Part shown: one piece after another, positions 1-11,571 of the stretch
Numbering within the stretch: the first letter of the stretch is position 1
Layout of the letters: each line of letters begins with the position of its first letter
NCBI GenBank assembly: GCA_000827205.1
Contig: KN832572.1
Location: 451,235-515,234, forward strand
Direction of reading: 5' to 3'
Source: Plicaturopsis crispa FD-325 SS-3
Lineage: Eukaryota > Basidiomycota > Agaricomycetes > Amylocorticiales > Amylocorticiaceae
DNA length: 64,000 nucleotides
The notes under the pieces: generated by a model
Told to the model about the DNA's origin: nothing
What the model saw: the letters and a program-made list of their open reading frames with translations, nothing else
The model's database searches: none
Translations under genes and position numbers: made by a program

Positions 1-31
1 TTGACAATGGCAGCAAGGGCATACAAATGAA

Positions 32-1024
32 TCAATCGTCGCCGCTAAAATCAAGGACAACAACGTCCTGGGTGTCGACTTGGCGCGGCCGCACGGGGAC
101 CTCGAAGTATATAGGCAGTTTACCCGGGCGCTTGAATAAGCACGCCGTGCCCTCGAGCAGCACGAACTTCTCCTTCCCAGGTAAAATATCCTTCTGTGCG
201 ATGCCATGCGCACGCTCCGCCGAGCACAGTCGAGAGGTTGGACACGGCATCCAAGGGGCCCTCCGATTGGGCACTGCCCAAAGCTCGTAGTCCTCTCCGA
301 AGGGCGAGTTTACGGCTTCGCCAGTCTTCGAGTGCACCCAGTCGAGACAGTACTGGCGCTTCGTCTCGAGGCCTCTACCCCAGAGACGGAAGGAGTAGTC
401 ACTGTCAGGAATCTGACGGATGTGGATGTCCCCTTCGCCTGGCTTCGGCTTGCGCTGCAGAGAGACCCAAGTACTGGTAAGAACGAATATCGGTTAGAAA
501 GGGACGAAAGCACATACACCCACCGCCGCCGGGGGACCGTCCAGAAGCTCCGTCGTTGATTTCAAGATCGCAGCGCGCCTGCGTAGCTTCCCCGCGGCGT
601 CGTAATTCCAGTAGAGGTCTTCGAGTTTGCTCTCCGACCATGCAGCAAAGTCCTTCGCCTCCACGTCGCTGGCCTTGACGGTAGCGAGTACCTGGATGTC
701 CCAGTCACGCATTTCTCCGGCTCGTGGTTGAAGATGTGGGTTCAATGCCTGGCAGTACTCGAGTAGACATCCCCGAAAGTCTTTCGGGAACGTATCACCG
801 GAGTCCGGTGTGTCTGCAGAGAGCGCGTCTTTGAGAGATGGAGAGTTAGTAGCTGTTGTTCTTGAGCCCAATGCAGCTTCCGTTGCAGCGCCACTCCCAG
901 ACGGCGGGGACGGCTTGCGATCGTAGGGTTTGGCTGGCAGTCGAGCCTTGGTGAAGGCGTCAGACACGATATGTGGATACTTTATGGAGAGACGTACGAT
1001 ATTCTTCGTTTTGCTTTTTGCCAT
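32..1024 (-). CDS. Family A orphan protein, copy 1 (292 aa, 3 exons)
   Basis: Model: complement(join(32..454,518..946,998..1024)). Exon 1 is a 9-codon basic leader. Exon 2 has a variable P/S-rich stretch followed by a conserved block containing GEMRDWDI and FAAWS. Exon 3 is the most conserved part, with RKPKPGEGDIHIR, a YCLDWVHS motif, VPNRR and EGTACLFKRPG. I do not recognise the domain, and there is no signal peptide or membrane segment. The start is the ATG that matches the starts of the paralogues, although the frame stays open upstream. Intron 1 is 51 nt with no stop, so retention would add 17 residues. It is divergent from the copy at 2863 (seen also at 1283) with about 260 bp between start codons. 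Structure is well supported by four paralogues; function is unknown. Confidence 0.75.
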
Positions 1025-1679
1025 GTCTATGTGAGAAAGTGGTAACGGTGCTGAATCAACGCTGAGTGCACATCGCGTTAGTATAGGGAACTCGGGGACT
1101 AGGTAAATACGTCTTAAATTCGAGCACACTGAGCAACGTCATCAAGTCAATCAGGATTCAGTGCGGAATCAGAGCCCTCAACAAGTCCAAACTACTCTTG
1201 CTCTTTCAATTTGGACAGCGCGACTCGCAAACCACTGCGCACCCACTGGCACCACCGTTATCACTTTCTTCGGACACTGGAAATGGCGAAGAGCAAGACG
1301 AGGAAGAGCGTACGTTTCTCCATAAAGTCCACCTATCGCGTCTAACACGGTGCTCACCAAGGCTCGACTGCTATCCAAACCCTACAATCGCACGCCGTCG
1401 CCGCCGTCTGGAAGTGGCAGTGCAGCGGCGTCAGGACCATCGGGCTCGAAGACAATACTCACCAGCTCTCCGTCTCTCAAGGACGTGCTCTCCGCAAGCA
1501 CACCGAACTCGGGTGATACGTTCCCGAAAGATATCCGGGGATGCTTCCTCGAAGTCTGCCAGCGCATGAACCCACAGCTCCAACCACGATCCGGAGAAAT
1601 GCGTGACTGGGACATCCAGATGATCGCTACTATCAAGACGAGCGGAATTGATGCAAACAACTTTGCTGCATGGTCCGAC
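880..1679. repeat. 800-bp exact direct duplicate of 2460..3259
   Basis: Bases 880-1679 and 2460-3259 read identically, with an offset of 1,580. The first copy ends exactly where the N run begins and the second starts exactly where it ends. That is the pattern of two contigs whose overlapping ends were scaffolded without being merged. Confidence 0.9.
1283..1679 (+). CDS. Family A copy 2, truncated duplicate at contig end
   Basis: Exon 1 (1283..1309) and the 5' part of exon 2 (1362 onward) are base-for-base the same as the gene at 2863..3860. The reading frame runs into the N gap. It is probably not a separate gene but the same gene represented twice by the unmerged contig overlap. Confidence 0.6.
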
Positions 1680-2459
1680 NNNNNNNNNNNNNNNNNNNNN
1701 NNNNNNNNNNNNNNNNNNNNNNNNNNNNNNNNNNNNNNNNNNNNNNNNNNNNNNNNNNNNNNNNNNNNNNNNNNNNNNNNNNNNNNNNNNNNNNNNNNNN
1801 NNNNNNNNNNNNNNNNNNNNNNNNNNNNNNNNNNNNNNNNNNNNNNNNNNNNNNNNNNNNNNNNNNNNNNNNNNNNNNNNNNNNNNNNNNNNNNNNNNNN
1901 NNNNNNNNNNNNNNNNNNNNNNNNNNNNNNNNNNNNNNNNNNNNNNNNNNNNNNNNNNNNNNNNNNNNNNNNNNNNNNNNNNNNNNNNNNNNNNNNNNNN
2001 NNNNNNNNNNNNNNNNNNNNNNNNNNNNNNNNNNNNNNNNNNNNNNNNNNNNNNNNNNNNNNNNNNNNNNNNNNNNNNNNNNNNNNNNNNNNNNNNNNNN
2101 NNNNNNNNNNNNNNNNNNNNNNNNNNNNNNNNNNNNNNNNNNNNNNNNNNNNNNNNNNNNNNNNNNNNNNNNNNNNNNNNNNNNNNNNNNNNNNNNNNNN
2201 NNNNNNNNNNNNNNNNNNNNNNNNNNNNNNNNNNNNNNNNNNNNNNNNNNNNNNNNNNNNNNNNNNNNNNNNNNNNNNNNNNNNNNNNNNNNNNNNNNNN
2301 NNNNNNNNNNNNNNNNNNNNNNNNNNNNNNNNNNNNNNNNNNNNNNNNNNNNNNNNNNNNNNNNNNNNNNNNNNNNNNNNNNNNNNNNNNNNNNNNNNNN
2401 NNNNNNNNNNNNNNNNNNNNNNNNNNNNNNNNNNNNNNNNNNNNNNNNNNNNNNNNNNN
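1680..2459. other. Assembly gap of 780 N
   Basis: A run of N. The flanking 800 bp are exact duplicates, so the gap size is probably spurious and the real locus is likely about 1.58 kb shorter, joining 1679 directly to 3260. Confidence 0.95.
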
Positions 2460-2604
2460 CCGTTGCAGCGCCACTCCCAGACGGCGGGGACGGCTTGCGA
2501 TCGTAGGGTTTGGCTGGCAGTCGAGCCTTGGTGAAGGCGTCAGACACGATATGTGGATACTTTATGGAGAGACGTACGATATTCTTCGTTTTGCTTTTTG
2601 CCAT
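2460..2604 (-). CDS. Family A copy 1, truncated duplicate at contig start
   Basis: This is the same start codon, 9-codon first exon, intron 1 and beginning of exon 2 as the gene at 32..1024, cut off by the gap. It is interpreted as the duplicated contig end rather than an independent gene. Confidence 0.6.
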
Positions 2605-2862
2605 GTCTATGTGAGAAAGTGGTAACGGTGCTGAATCAACGCTGAGTGCACATCGCGTTAGTATAGGGAACTCGGGGACTAGGTAAATACGTCTTAAATT
2701 CGAGCACACTGAGCAACGTCATCAAGTCAATCAGGATTCAGTGCGGAATCAGAGCCCTCAACAAGTCCAAACTACTCTTGCTCTTTCAATTTGGACAGCG
2801 CGACTCGCAAACCACTGCGCACCCACTGGCACCACCGTTATCACTTTCTTCGGACACTGGAA

Positions 2863-3860
2863 ATGGCGAAGAGCAAGACGAGGAAGAGCGTACGTTTCTC
2901 CATAAAGTCCACCTATCGCGTCTAACACGGTGCTCACCAAGGCTCGACTGCTATCCAAACCCTACAATCGCACGCCGTCGCCGCCGTCTGGAAGTGGCAG
3001 TGCAGCGGCGTCAGGACCATCGGGCTCGAAGACAATACTCACCAGCTCTCCGTCTCTCAAGGACGTGCTCTCCGCAAGCACACCGAACTCGGGTGATACG
3101 TTCCCGAAAGATATCCGGGGATGCTTCCTCGAAGTCTGCCAGCGCATGAACCCACAGCTCCAACCACGATCCGGAGAAATGCGTGACTGGGACATCCAGA
3201 TGATCGCTACTATCAAGACGAGCGGAATTGATGCAAACAACTTTGCTGCATGGTCCGACAGCAAACTCGAGAACCTCTACAGAGACCTGTTGCCCGAGGA
3301 GAAGCCACGCAGGCGCGAAGAGATCTTGAGATCGATGAAGCAACTGCTAGATGGACCCCCGGAAGCGGTAGGCGTACGTGTTCTCGTTTTTCTCTGGCAC
3401 AGGGATCCATGTTTATAATTGCGGTTTTCTACAGCGCAAACCAAGGCCAGGCGAAGGGGACATCCACATCCGCAAAATTCCTGACAGTGAATACTCCTTC
3501 CGGCTTTGGGGCCGGGGCCTCGATGCGACGCACAAGTATTGTCTCGACTGGGTGCACTCGCAGACCGGCGAACCCGTCAACTCGCCCTTCGGAGAGGACT
3601 ACGAGCTATGGGCTGTGCCCAATCGGAGGACGCCCTGGATCCCGTGTCCGACCTCTCGACTGTGCTCGGCGGAGCGTGCGTTTGGTGTGGCGCAGAAGGA
3701 CATCTTGCCTGGCCAAGAGAAGTTTATACTACTTGAGGGCACGGCATGCCTGTTCAAACGCCCGGGTAAACAGCCGATTTACTTCGAGGTGCCCGTGCGG
3801 CCACGTCAGGACGACACGAACCAGGATGTGCTCGTCCTTGATTTCACCGGCAAGGATTAG
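2863..3860 (+). CDS. Family A orphan protein, copy 2 (294 aa, 3 exons)
   Basis: Model: join(2863..2889,2942..3373,3435..3860). All exons are in phase 0. The 9-codon leader ends in KTRKS. Exon 2 carries SGDTFPKDIRGC and GEMRDWDI. Exon 3 carries GEGDIHIRKIP, YCLDWVHS and VPNRRTPWIPC. Both introns start GTACGT. It is unrecognised outside the family. The 3' flank (about 3880-3955) is conserved with the flank of the copy ending at 12945, so duplications included flanking DNA. It shares a short divergent promoter with copy 1. Confidence 0.8.
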
Positions 3861-4088
3861 TTCATTTCTGTCGGACCAGTGTCATTGTCAATGAGAATGT
3901 TATATTCAGGCTAATCCTTTGAGTGCTGAGCACTTATCCTCTGAGATCGTGTCAAGCTTGCCTGTCTACTATAGACAAATCGTCACAGGTCTAAAGCAGA
4001 CGTGGGAATGAATTCGGAACCTGTCCTTTGAGTACAGCTGATGTTCGTGCTCTGTCCAACGCCCATTGAACTCCAGTATATTTCGAAT

Positions 4089-6070
4089 ATGGCCACAACC
4101 TCAACGCGAATCCCCAAGGCCACATCGAATAGCAAAGACATTGCGCGCCATGACAGCCCACTCGATCTACAAACCGTCCACGCAGCCCTCGCCGCCCTCG
4201 GCGCACCGCCCATGACCCCTTCCGAGTTCGAACGGCTCTACAAGGGGCCCCTTGCGCACCTGCTATCCGCCTGGGTCGAGCAGGTGCGCGGCCGCCAGGC
4301 GACCGCGGCTGCGAGGTGCCAGATACACGGGTGAGCACTGAGCACCGTCTTCCGTCCGGCGCGCCCCAGATATCATTCTAAGCTCGGGAAATCAAGCGTG
4401 CTACAGGGGGAAAAGCGCCAGGCCGTAGACTCGCCATCGAGGGTGGAGGCGCAGAAAGCGGCGGCGCGGCTCGCGGGCGCGAAACACTCGCTGGATGCGC
4501 TGCAGAGGAAACTTGGGGAGCGCCAGGACGCGCTGGACGCCGCGCGTGAGTACTAGTGCCCAACCCCTCATCCCCCACCTAGCTCCTTCTAATGCTCATG
4601 GAATGCAGATGCGGAGGCGGCGCGGTTACAGGCCGAGCTGGAGCACAAGCAGCGGGTCGGGCTGCTGCTGTCGGTGCTGGAAGCGAAGGAGACGCTGCGG
4701 ACGCGGAGGTTCGAGGAAATGGCACGGCTGATGGATGATTTACGGTGGGTGCCAACTTTTCTTTCTCGTGAGGGGGTGTGCTCATAGATCGCGTAGGAAG
4801 GCTGCTGCTGGCGACGCTGAAAAGGTGCGAAGGATCGTCTACGGATCGTAAATATACTCTAATTGCGGTCGCAGGAATTGCCCGTGTTGGAGACACAGCA
4901 AGACAAGGCATCCGAGGCGATGGAAATCCCGCGCCCAAGCCATACTCGCGACGCGTTAGCGGTATGTGCATCTTGCGTTCGGGAGCTCCATTCAGACCAC
5001 ACTAATACGATGCCCCGCAGACCTTGCACGCACTCCACGTCTCCCAAACGACGAATGCCGACGCGGAGAGGCAGCTGCGCGCATCCATCGCCCGCGCTAC
5101 CAACTTCCCCGAATGCGATCCGCACGTCGAGAGCCTTCTGTGCGCATACGCATTCCCTCCTTTTTCAGCACACTAGGAACTAACGCGGCACGTCTCGCAG
5201 ACGCGAATGCACCGACCTGGCGCAACGCCGGGCTTCTCGCGCGCCCCCGCCGCCGCCCGACCTCGAAGGCCTGGAGCAATCCATCGTGCGTGTCGTACAT
5301 AGTGTCGCGTGACCGCGGCAGTGATTGAGCGTGTTTCTATAGCGCGTCAAGGAAGATACCTTGCAACGCCTCTCCGACGCGTCCATCGCGTACGGGTTCC
5401 TCTGCGACCACCTTATCCGTTCCGTGAGTCACCTTGCTCACGCGTACGCGTAAAATAGCAATATGTTGACTGGAACGCGCGTTGAAGGTCGCGACATTCA
5501 ACAAAACGACCGCGAGTGATCTTCGGACGTCGCTCGAGGATGTAGGCGACGCGAAGGGACACGTGGAGATCCTGCAGTGGCTGGTGACGCACGCCCCGTC
5601 GCTCGAGGCCGACACGTCCTTCGAGCAGGATGTGAAGAAGGCGTTTAACATACACGGGGAGGCAGTACGTTGCTCATTCAAGCGTATGACGAGCATTACT
5701 CATATTCAATGCGCAGGCTTGGGGAAACATCATCGGTAGAGTACAGGATACCGTACGCGAGACGCATGCGCAGCGTTCCTTCCTCGCGGACGCGTCTCTT
5801 GGTGCACCCCGCGCGCCCGCGACCGATCTAACACCCCTCGTCCGTAAGTCCGACGCCACCTTCACCACTAACCGCGCACCGCCTGAAATCACGACTTCAA
5901 CCGCCGCAGAAAGCCAAGTTGAAACAAGCCACCGCACGCACGACGCGGCCGCGCAACTGCTCCAGCGCAAGGTCGAGAAGGCGAATGTGGCAGAGACGCT
6001 GGTGCGCGACGTGGAGGAGGTGCTGGCTGAGGCGGGGGCGCTTGCGGGGGCGGGGCTGGAGAGGCGATGA
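4089..6070 (+). CDS. Coiled-coil protein, possible augmin (HAUS5-like) subunit, 475 aa
   Basis: Eleven exons: join(4089..4330,4370..4545,4609..4744,4788..4824,4875..4961,5021..5139,5201..5285,5343..5423,5488..5664,5717..5843,5910..6070). Phases close throughout. Residues about 25-80 form a compact N-terminal block (LGAPPMTPSEFERLYKGPL then VEQVRGRQATAAARCQIHG). It is followed by Ala/Glu/Arg/Leu-rich heptads and a final coil near the stop. The N-terminal pattern (short helical block, G-P-L, then R-T/A-x-x-R before a long coil) resembles HAUS5, an augmin subunit that recruits gamma-tubulin to spindle microtubules. That link is inference from pattern only. The first intron (39 nt) is short, and an upstream in-frame ATG exists at 4041. 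The 5' flank is partly duplicated at 11155-11250. Confidence 0.6.
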
Positions 6071-6703
6071 GTGGGTATCGGATCGGGCTGAGTTCGGGCA
6101 TGAGGAGGACCTCAGTGCATCCGGACATTTGCACAAACCTTGGCCCCCAATTGGCCATTGACCTCAATTCGAAGAGACCTTCGGGCCTTCGGCGCTGCGC
6201 CATTTCGCGTCTGCGCTGAGAACACACATCTTGGTGGTTGCCGAGGGTCGGGCAGGGCTGGGGTCGGGCTCTGGTCGGGCTTCAGGACAGTCTGGTGACT
6301 GTTGACGCTAGCGCGTATGTCACTGTATCATTTCGTCTAACCTCGTGTAGGTTGCTATTCATGGCACACACATATGTCATAGCCGTCGCAGTAGAGGAGT
6401 GCATGTATAAGAGCACTGAGGTGCAAATACTGAAACCAACCATTTTTGTGCCCAGCTGCCCCGCATTTCGACTGCCATTTCTCCGCATTTTATTTCTACG
6501 AACGAGTGTCCAATCGCTGTGTTCGGCGTTGAGTCCGGCGACGCTAGCGGCGAATTTCGGATACACGGTCTCTGATTGGCCAAGGCGTACCCAAACGGCA
6601 CATCAATCACAAGGACGGCAAAGGAAACCAGATAAATTCGGGCGCGTATTGCCGACGCATCTCTTCACCTCCTACCACATCGTCCTCCTCCGCATCGTTG
6701 ACG

Positions 6704-9665
6704 ATGTTCAACCTCTCTCAACGGACCGCAAAGGCGGTGCGCTCGCTCGCTGCGGGCATGGCCACCGCAGCACCGCGCATCGGTGACACCAAGGTCGCCA
6801 TGTCCAATCTCGAAAAGAATGCGTTCATCAACTACCAACGCATCGAGGACAACCTCGCTGTCGTCCGCGGGAGGTATGTTTCTTTCCGACGGACGCTGTT
6901 TGACGATAGTTTTTGACGTTAGTGTAGACTGCAACGACCGCTGACGTTGTCGGAGAAGATTTTGTACGGTCATCTCGACGATCCGCATGGGCAGGATATC
7001 GAGCGTGGCACGAGCTACCTCAAGCTCCGGCCAGACGTGCGTGCATTTCTTGGCTACCGTCTCGCGCTGTGCTAATAGTTCCATCCAGCGAGTCGCTTGC
7101 CAGGACGCCACCGCTCAGGTATGTCGCCAGTGGCTACGTCACAATTTTTTTCTGATCTTCGGTTCAGATGGCGCTCCTGCAATTCATGTCTGCGGGCATG
7201 GACACCGCTGCAGTCCCCACTACGGTGCACTGCGATCATCTTATTGAGGCGCAGGTCGGCGGTGTGAAGGATTTGGCACGGGCTATCGACATCAACAAGG
7301 AAGTGTACGACTTTTTGGCTACGGCCACGGCGAAAGTGCGTTTCGTCTGTCCTTTGTGGGTTCGCGCTTGTCACTGATAGTTGTCTGCTAGTACGGCCTC
7401 GGATTCTGGAAACCCGGTTCTGGTATCATCCATCAAATCATCCTCGAAAACTACGCCTTCCCCGGTGGACTTATGATTGGCACGGACTCGCACACACCCA
7501 ACGCGGGTGGTCTCGGCATGATTGCGTGCGGTGTTGGTGGTGCGGACGCGGTCGACGTCATGGCAGGCATTCCTTGGGAGCTGAAGTGCCCCAAGGTTAT
7601 TGGTGTCAACCTCACGGGCAAAATCGGCGGCTGGACCACTCCCAAAGGTGACCTTCCTCCTCGCTTCGCTGAGCGTCCGTAGCTAACACGTGCACAGACG
7701 TCATCTTGAAGGTCGCGGGCATCCTTACGGTCAAGGGCGGCACTGGCGCTATCGTCGAGTACAAGGGTCCTGGTGTCGAGTCTCTTTCGTGCACGGGCAT
7801 GGCTACTATTTGCAACATGGGTGCTGAAATCGGTGCGACGACGTCGATGTTCCCCTTCAATCACCGCATGGCCGACTACCTCAACGCCACTAAACGCCGG
7901 GATATCGCTCAATACGCACAGCAATTCGCACACAACCTTAAGGCCGACCCCGATGCTGAGTACGACGAGCACGTCGAGATTGTACGTCTCATCTTTCCGT
8001 ATCTTTCGTGCAAGTCCTCATGGATTCGCAGAACCTCTCCGAGCTCGAGCCCCACATCAACGGACCTTTCACCCCCGATCTTGCCACTCCCATCTCCAAG
8101 TTCGCCGCCGCAGTCAAGGAGAACAACTGGCCCGAGGAACTCAAGGTTGCGCTCATCGGCTCGTGCACGAACTCGTCATACGAGGACATGTCGCGCTCCG
8201 CGTCCATCGCGAAGGAGGCCGCGGCGCACGGAATCGAGCTCAAGAGCAAGTTCACGATCACCCCCGGCTCCGAGCAGGTCCGCGCGACCATTGAGCGTGA
8301 CGGTCAGATTGGCGCCTTCGAAGACGTCGGTGGACTTGTCCTCGCTAACGCGTGTGGCCCGTGTATCGGTCAGTGGGACAGGCAGGATGTTAAGAAGGGC
8401 GAGAAGAACTCTAGTGCGTGGTCGATTTTTACTCATGTCCACGAGCGCGTTCTGATCTTAGGTTGGTACCACAGTCATCACCTCGTACAACCGTAACTTC
8501 ACCGGCCGTAACGACGCTAACCCCGCCACACACGCCTTCGTCGCGTCGCCCGACATCGTCACCGCATTCGCGTTCGCCGGTAGCCTTTCCTTCAACCCCC
8601 TCACCGACTCCCTCATCGGCTCCGACGGCAAACCATTCAAGTTCTCCGACCCTACTGGCAACGAGCTCCCTCCGCGCGGCTACGACCCCGGCGAGGACAC
8701 TTTCCAGGCTCCCCCTGCAGACCGTGCTAACGTCAACGTCGCCATTGACCCCAAGAGCGACCGTCTCCAGTTCTTGCAGCCCTTCCAGCCCTGGGACGGC
8801 AAGACCCCGACTGACCTCCCCGTTCTGATCAAGGTCACGGGCAAGTGCAGTAAGTGCATCCTTCTAATACTGCTTAGCATTAGTCACTGAAGGAGAGTTC
8901 TGTAGCCACTGACCACATCTCCGCCGGTGGCCCCTGGCTCAAGTTCCGTGGCCACCTCCAAAACATCTCTCGTACGTCCCTTCTCCCATATCTCGCCTTG
9001 GCTTTTTTTTAACCGCTCGGGCTCGCAGAGAACTGCCTGATCGGCGCCATCAACGCCGAGAACGGTGAGGCGAACAAGGTAAAGAACCAGCTCACGGGCG
9101 AGTACGGCGGCGTCCCCCAGGTCGGCGCGTACTACCGCGACAAGGGCATCAAGTGGGTAGTGATCGGAGACGCGAACTACGGTGAGGGCTCGTCGCGCGA
9201 GCACGCTGCGCTCGAGCCGCGCTACCTCGGCGGCCTCGCGATCATCGCGCGCTCGTTCGCGCGTATCCACGAGACGAACCTCAAGAAGCAGGGCATGCTC
9301 GCGCTCACGTTCGCGGACGCGGCGGACTATGACAAGATCCAGCCCAGTGACAAGGTTACGATCGAGGGATTGGAGAGCTTCGCGCCCGGGAAGAACTTGA
9401 CGCTTGTTGCTAAGCACGAGGACGGCTCGAAGGACGTGCGTGTCTTTGATTGTTTTTGTTAAGTGCGTGAATACTGACTTGGTGGACGCTGCAGGAAATC
9501 TCGCTCGCGCACTCGTTCAACGAGGGTCAGATCGAGTGGTTCAAGGCCGGCTCTGCACTCAACCTGGTACGTCCTCCGTCCCTTGACCGTCGCATCCGCC
9601 TGAATGTCGACTGACCTTTGATGTCGTTACAGATGGCGGCTAAGGCCAAGGCCAAGGGCAACTAG
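6704..9665 (+). CDS. aco1: Aconitate hydratase, mitochondrial (783 aa)
   Basis: Twelve exons: join(6704..6873,6928..7036,7089..7118,7168..7335,7392..7647,7698..7981,8032..8413,8475..8849,8906..8971,9029..9435,9495..9566,9633..9665). It catalyses citrate to isocitrate via cis-aconitate in the TCA cycle. The 4Fe-4S ligand cysteines are visible in [10 protein letters not shown] and [11 protein letters not shown], and the active-site region in [13 protein letters not shown]. The first 20 or so residues are Arg/Ala/Ser-rich without acidic residues, as expected for a mitochondrial presequence. Length matches fungal aconitases. The acceptor at 8474 was chosen because it restores the conserved KNSIITSYN reading. 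The last exon adds a short Lys/Ala-rich tail. Confidence 0.97.
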
Positions 9666-10333
9666 ACCTAGACTTGGACACGATCCCTTTTATAATCGCA
9701 TCCCTAGTTTTGTTTGTGTTGATTTCTGCTTCTGCATTTATCCTTTTCTTCCTTTCTGCGTATGTATACGTATACCGTCGCAACAACAACTGTGTAATGA
9801 GCGCTGAGCTCTGCTGGACCTCACGTCGGAATGCAAAACGAAAAGCTTTACACCGCATCTTTTGGCGGATGGTTCTGCGTGTCGCCGTGCGTCTGTCCCT
9901 CAACTTTAGTCTCTCCTAGACAGACACCAACAGTCGTTCCTCCATTCTGTACCTCAACTTCTCGTTCGCGTCCTCTCTTTCTCAGGCGGGCGGGACTTGC
10001 TCGGCGAAATTTTAACCCGTGTTGGCAGTCAGTACGGTCTGTGTATTAATCGCAAGGAGCGTTGTGACGGCTCCAACTGTGATGTACAATGAATGAGACG
10101 TCATGAAAGGAACGAAGTATACTGTCAATAGGGTTAATTAGACGGAATGTAGAGGAAAATGTAGCTGAGAAGGAACACTAGAGTAGAACGGAAAGGACGG
10201 CGAGCGAGAGTGACCTTGGGAGGGTGATTGGGACAAGGAAATCGAGAGCGAGGGAGCTAAGACAACCCGAGCGACTAAGGCATATTTCGAAAGAATTCGA
10301 TATAAAAGAAAAGTGTCCCGAGGTGGATGAAAA
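9666..10333. other. Intergenic, no gene seen
   Basis: Between the aconitase stop and the family B stop codon, the reading frames are short and incoherent. T-rich sequence follows the aconitase stop. These are the convergent 3' flanks of two genes. Confidence 0.6.
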
Positions 10334-10934
10334 CTACATGTAGTACTGGTAATGATGGTCGGGGTCTCCAAGACCGTCAAGGAACCAGTAGGGATAGCCC
10401 AGCACCTTGATCATCATCTCCAACTGCGCAGGCAACGGTCGTGTATAGAAGCGGCGCTTCGAGTAGTTTGAACTCAGTGCCCATGCGTCGCAGTCGTCGT
10501 ACTCCACTCCGTCGACCGGGTCGGTCACATCCTTGGGTACAGCGAGCGCAAAAATCAGGGGATCGTACCCAGAGAGTTCCGCCATCACGATGTAGGGGTC
10601 GAAGTGGTGGGAGTCGTAGGACTGGAGGTGCCGCCCCGGTCTGACCTTGTCAACCCAAGATTCGACAAGCGCCTTGTCGATCCGCCACCCGTATAGCCAG
10701 TGGCGCTTGACGCGCGGCTTTGGGGGGATGGGAGGGTAGATCACCCACTTGCCATTGCGGTCGATAATGGGTTTGTCCGTCTCAAGGGTTGGGCGAATCG
10801 TATCCGTGGGTGACGAGCTCTTAGGCTTCGGCGTAGAGATCTGTCGTGAACCGTCAGAGGAGATGCAAGGCTCGCCCCAATGACAGACGTACGTTCAAGT
10901 GCTCGAAATCTTGTGGCAAGGTAGCGGTAGACAT
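10334..10934 (-). CDS. Family B orphan protein, copy 1 (182 aa, possibly 210 aa)
   Basis: Model: complement(join(10334..10840,10893..10934)). Exon 1 encodes 14 residues ending DFEHLN. Exon 2 begins ISTPKPKSS and then the family core: YPPIPPKPR, a YGWRID motif, DPYIVMAELSGY, VTDPVDGV, ALSSNYSKRRFYTRP, and YWFLDGLGDP with a YQYYM end. No signal peptide, membrane segment or recognised domain. The upstream 136 bp repeats exon 1, the intron and the start of exon 2. Starting at 11070 would give an in-frame protein with the N-terminal unit duplicated (28 extra residues). Confidence 0.75.
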
Positions 10935-11074
10935 ATCCTCCGTGGGTGACGAGCTCTTAGGCTTCGGCGTGGAGATCTATCGTGAACCGTCAGAGGAGAT
11001 GCAAGGCTTGCCCCAATGACAGACGCACGTTCAAGTGCTCAAAATCTTGTGGCAAGGTAGCGGTAGACATATCC
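10803..11074. repeat. 136-bp tandem duplication spanning an exon-intron-exon unit
   Basis: Units 10803-10938 and 10939-11074 differ at only a few bases. Each holds a family B exon 1 (42 nt), a 52-nt intron and the first part of exon 2, on the minus strand. The coding part per unit is 84 nt, a multiple of three, so the frame is kept across the junction. Confidence 0.9.
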
Positions 11075-11154
11075 GTCTTCGAGATCACTGACAACTATGG
11101 GTTAGTCATAGTTCATAAACGGACTATACGCAACTTACATGGTTACGGAGAAAC

Positions 11155-11400
11155 AATATACTGGAGAGTCTTTAGGCGGATGTCGTGAAGTTCAATGGGC
11201 GTTGGACAGAGCACGAACATCAGCTGTACTTAAAGGACAGGTTCCGAATTCTCATCCGAAATTCCCACGTCTGCTGAGTCGTCTTGCTCTTCGCCATTTC
11301 CAGTGTCCGAAGAAAGTCATAACGGTCGTGCCAGTGGGTGCGCAGTGGTTTGCGAGTCGCGCTGTACAAATTGAAAGAACAAGAGTAGTTTGGACCGATA
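11155..11400 (-). pseudogene. Deletion scar of a family A gene plus its 3' neighbour's promoter
   Basis: Read on the minus strand, 11400-11275 matches the promoter, ATG and first codons of the gene at 2863 (about 2763-2880). It then jumps directly to sequence matching 3998-4070, which lies 3' of that gene and runs into the promoter of the coiled-coil gene. The whole gene body (about 1.1 kb) is missing. A 22-bp indel occurs near 11165-11190. Confidence 0.8.
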
Positions 11401-11571
11401 TTTAGCGTTGTGACAAATCCCACTGACAATGGTCTCTGCCACGTGCGAGGTTCCGAACTAGGCAGTTCCTGTTCTTCGGACTTTGAGCACGCCGTTGTTC
11501 AACGTTCAACTTGCAGTGCTAGCAGTGAGCGCCGTTAACTTTCCTCGCTGGGCAGTCTGAGATAGGTAGTC

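Noticed and set aside
1431-2709. Open frames running through the N gap
   Set aside because: They exist only because N codons contain no stops.
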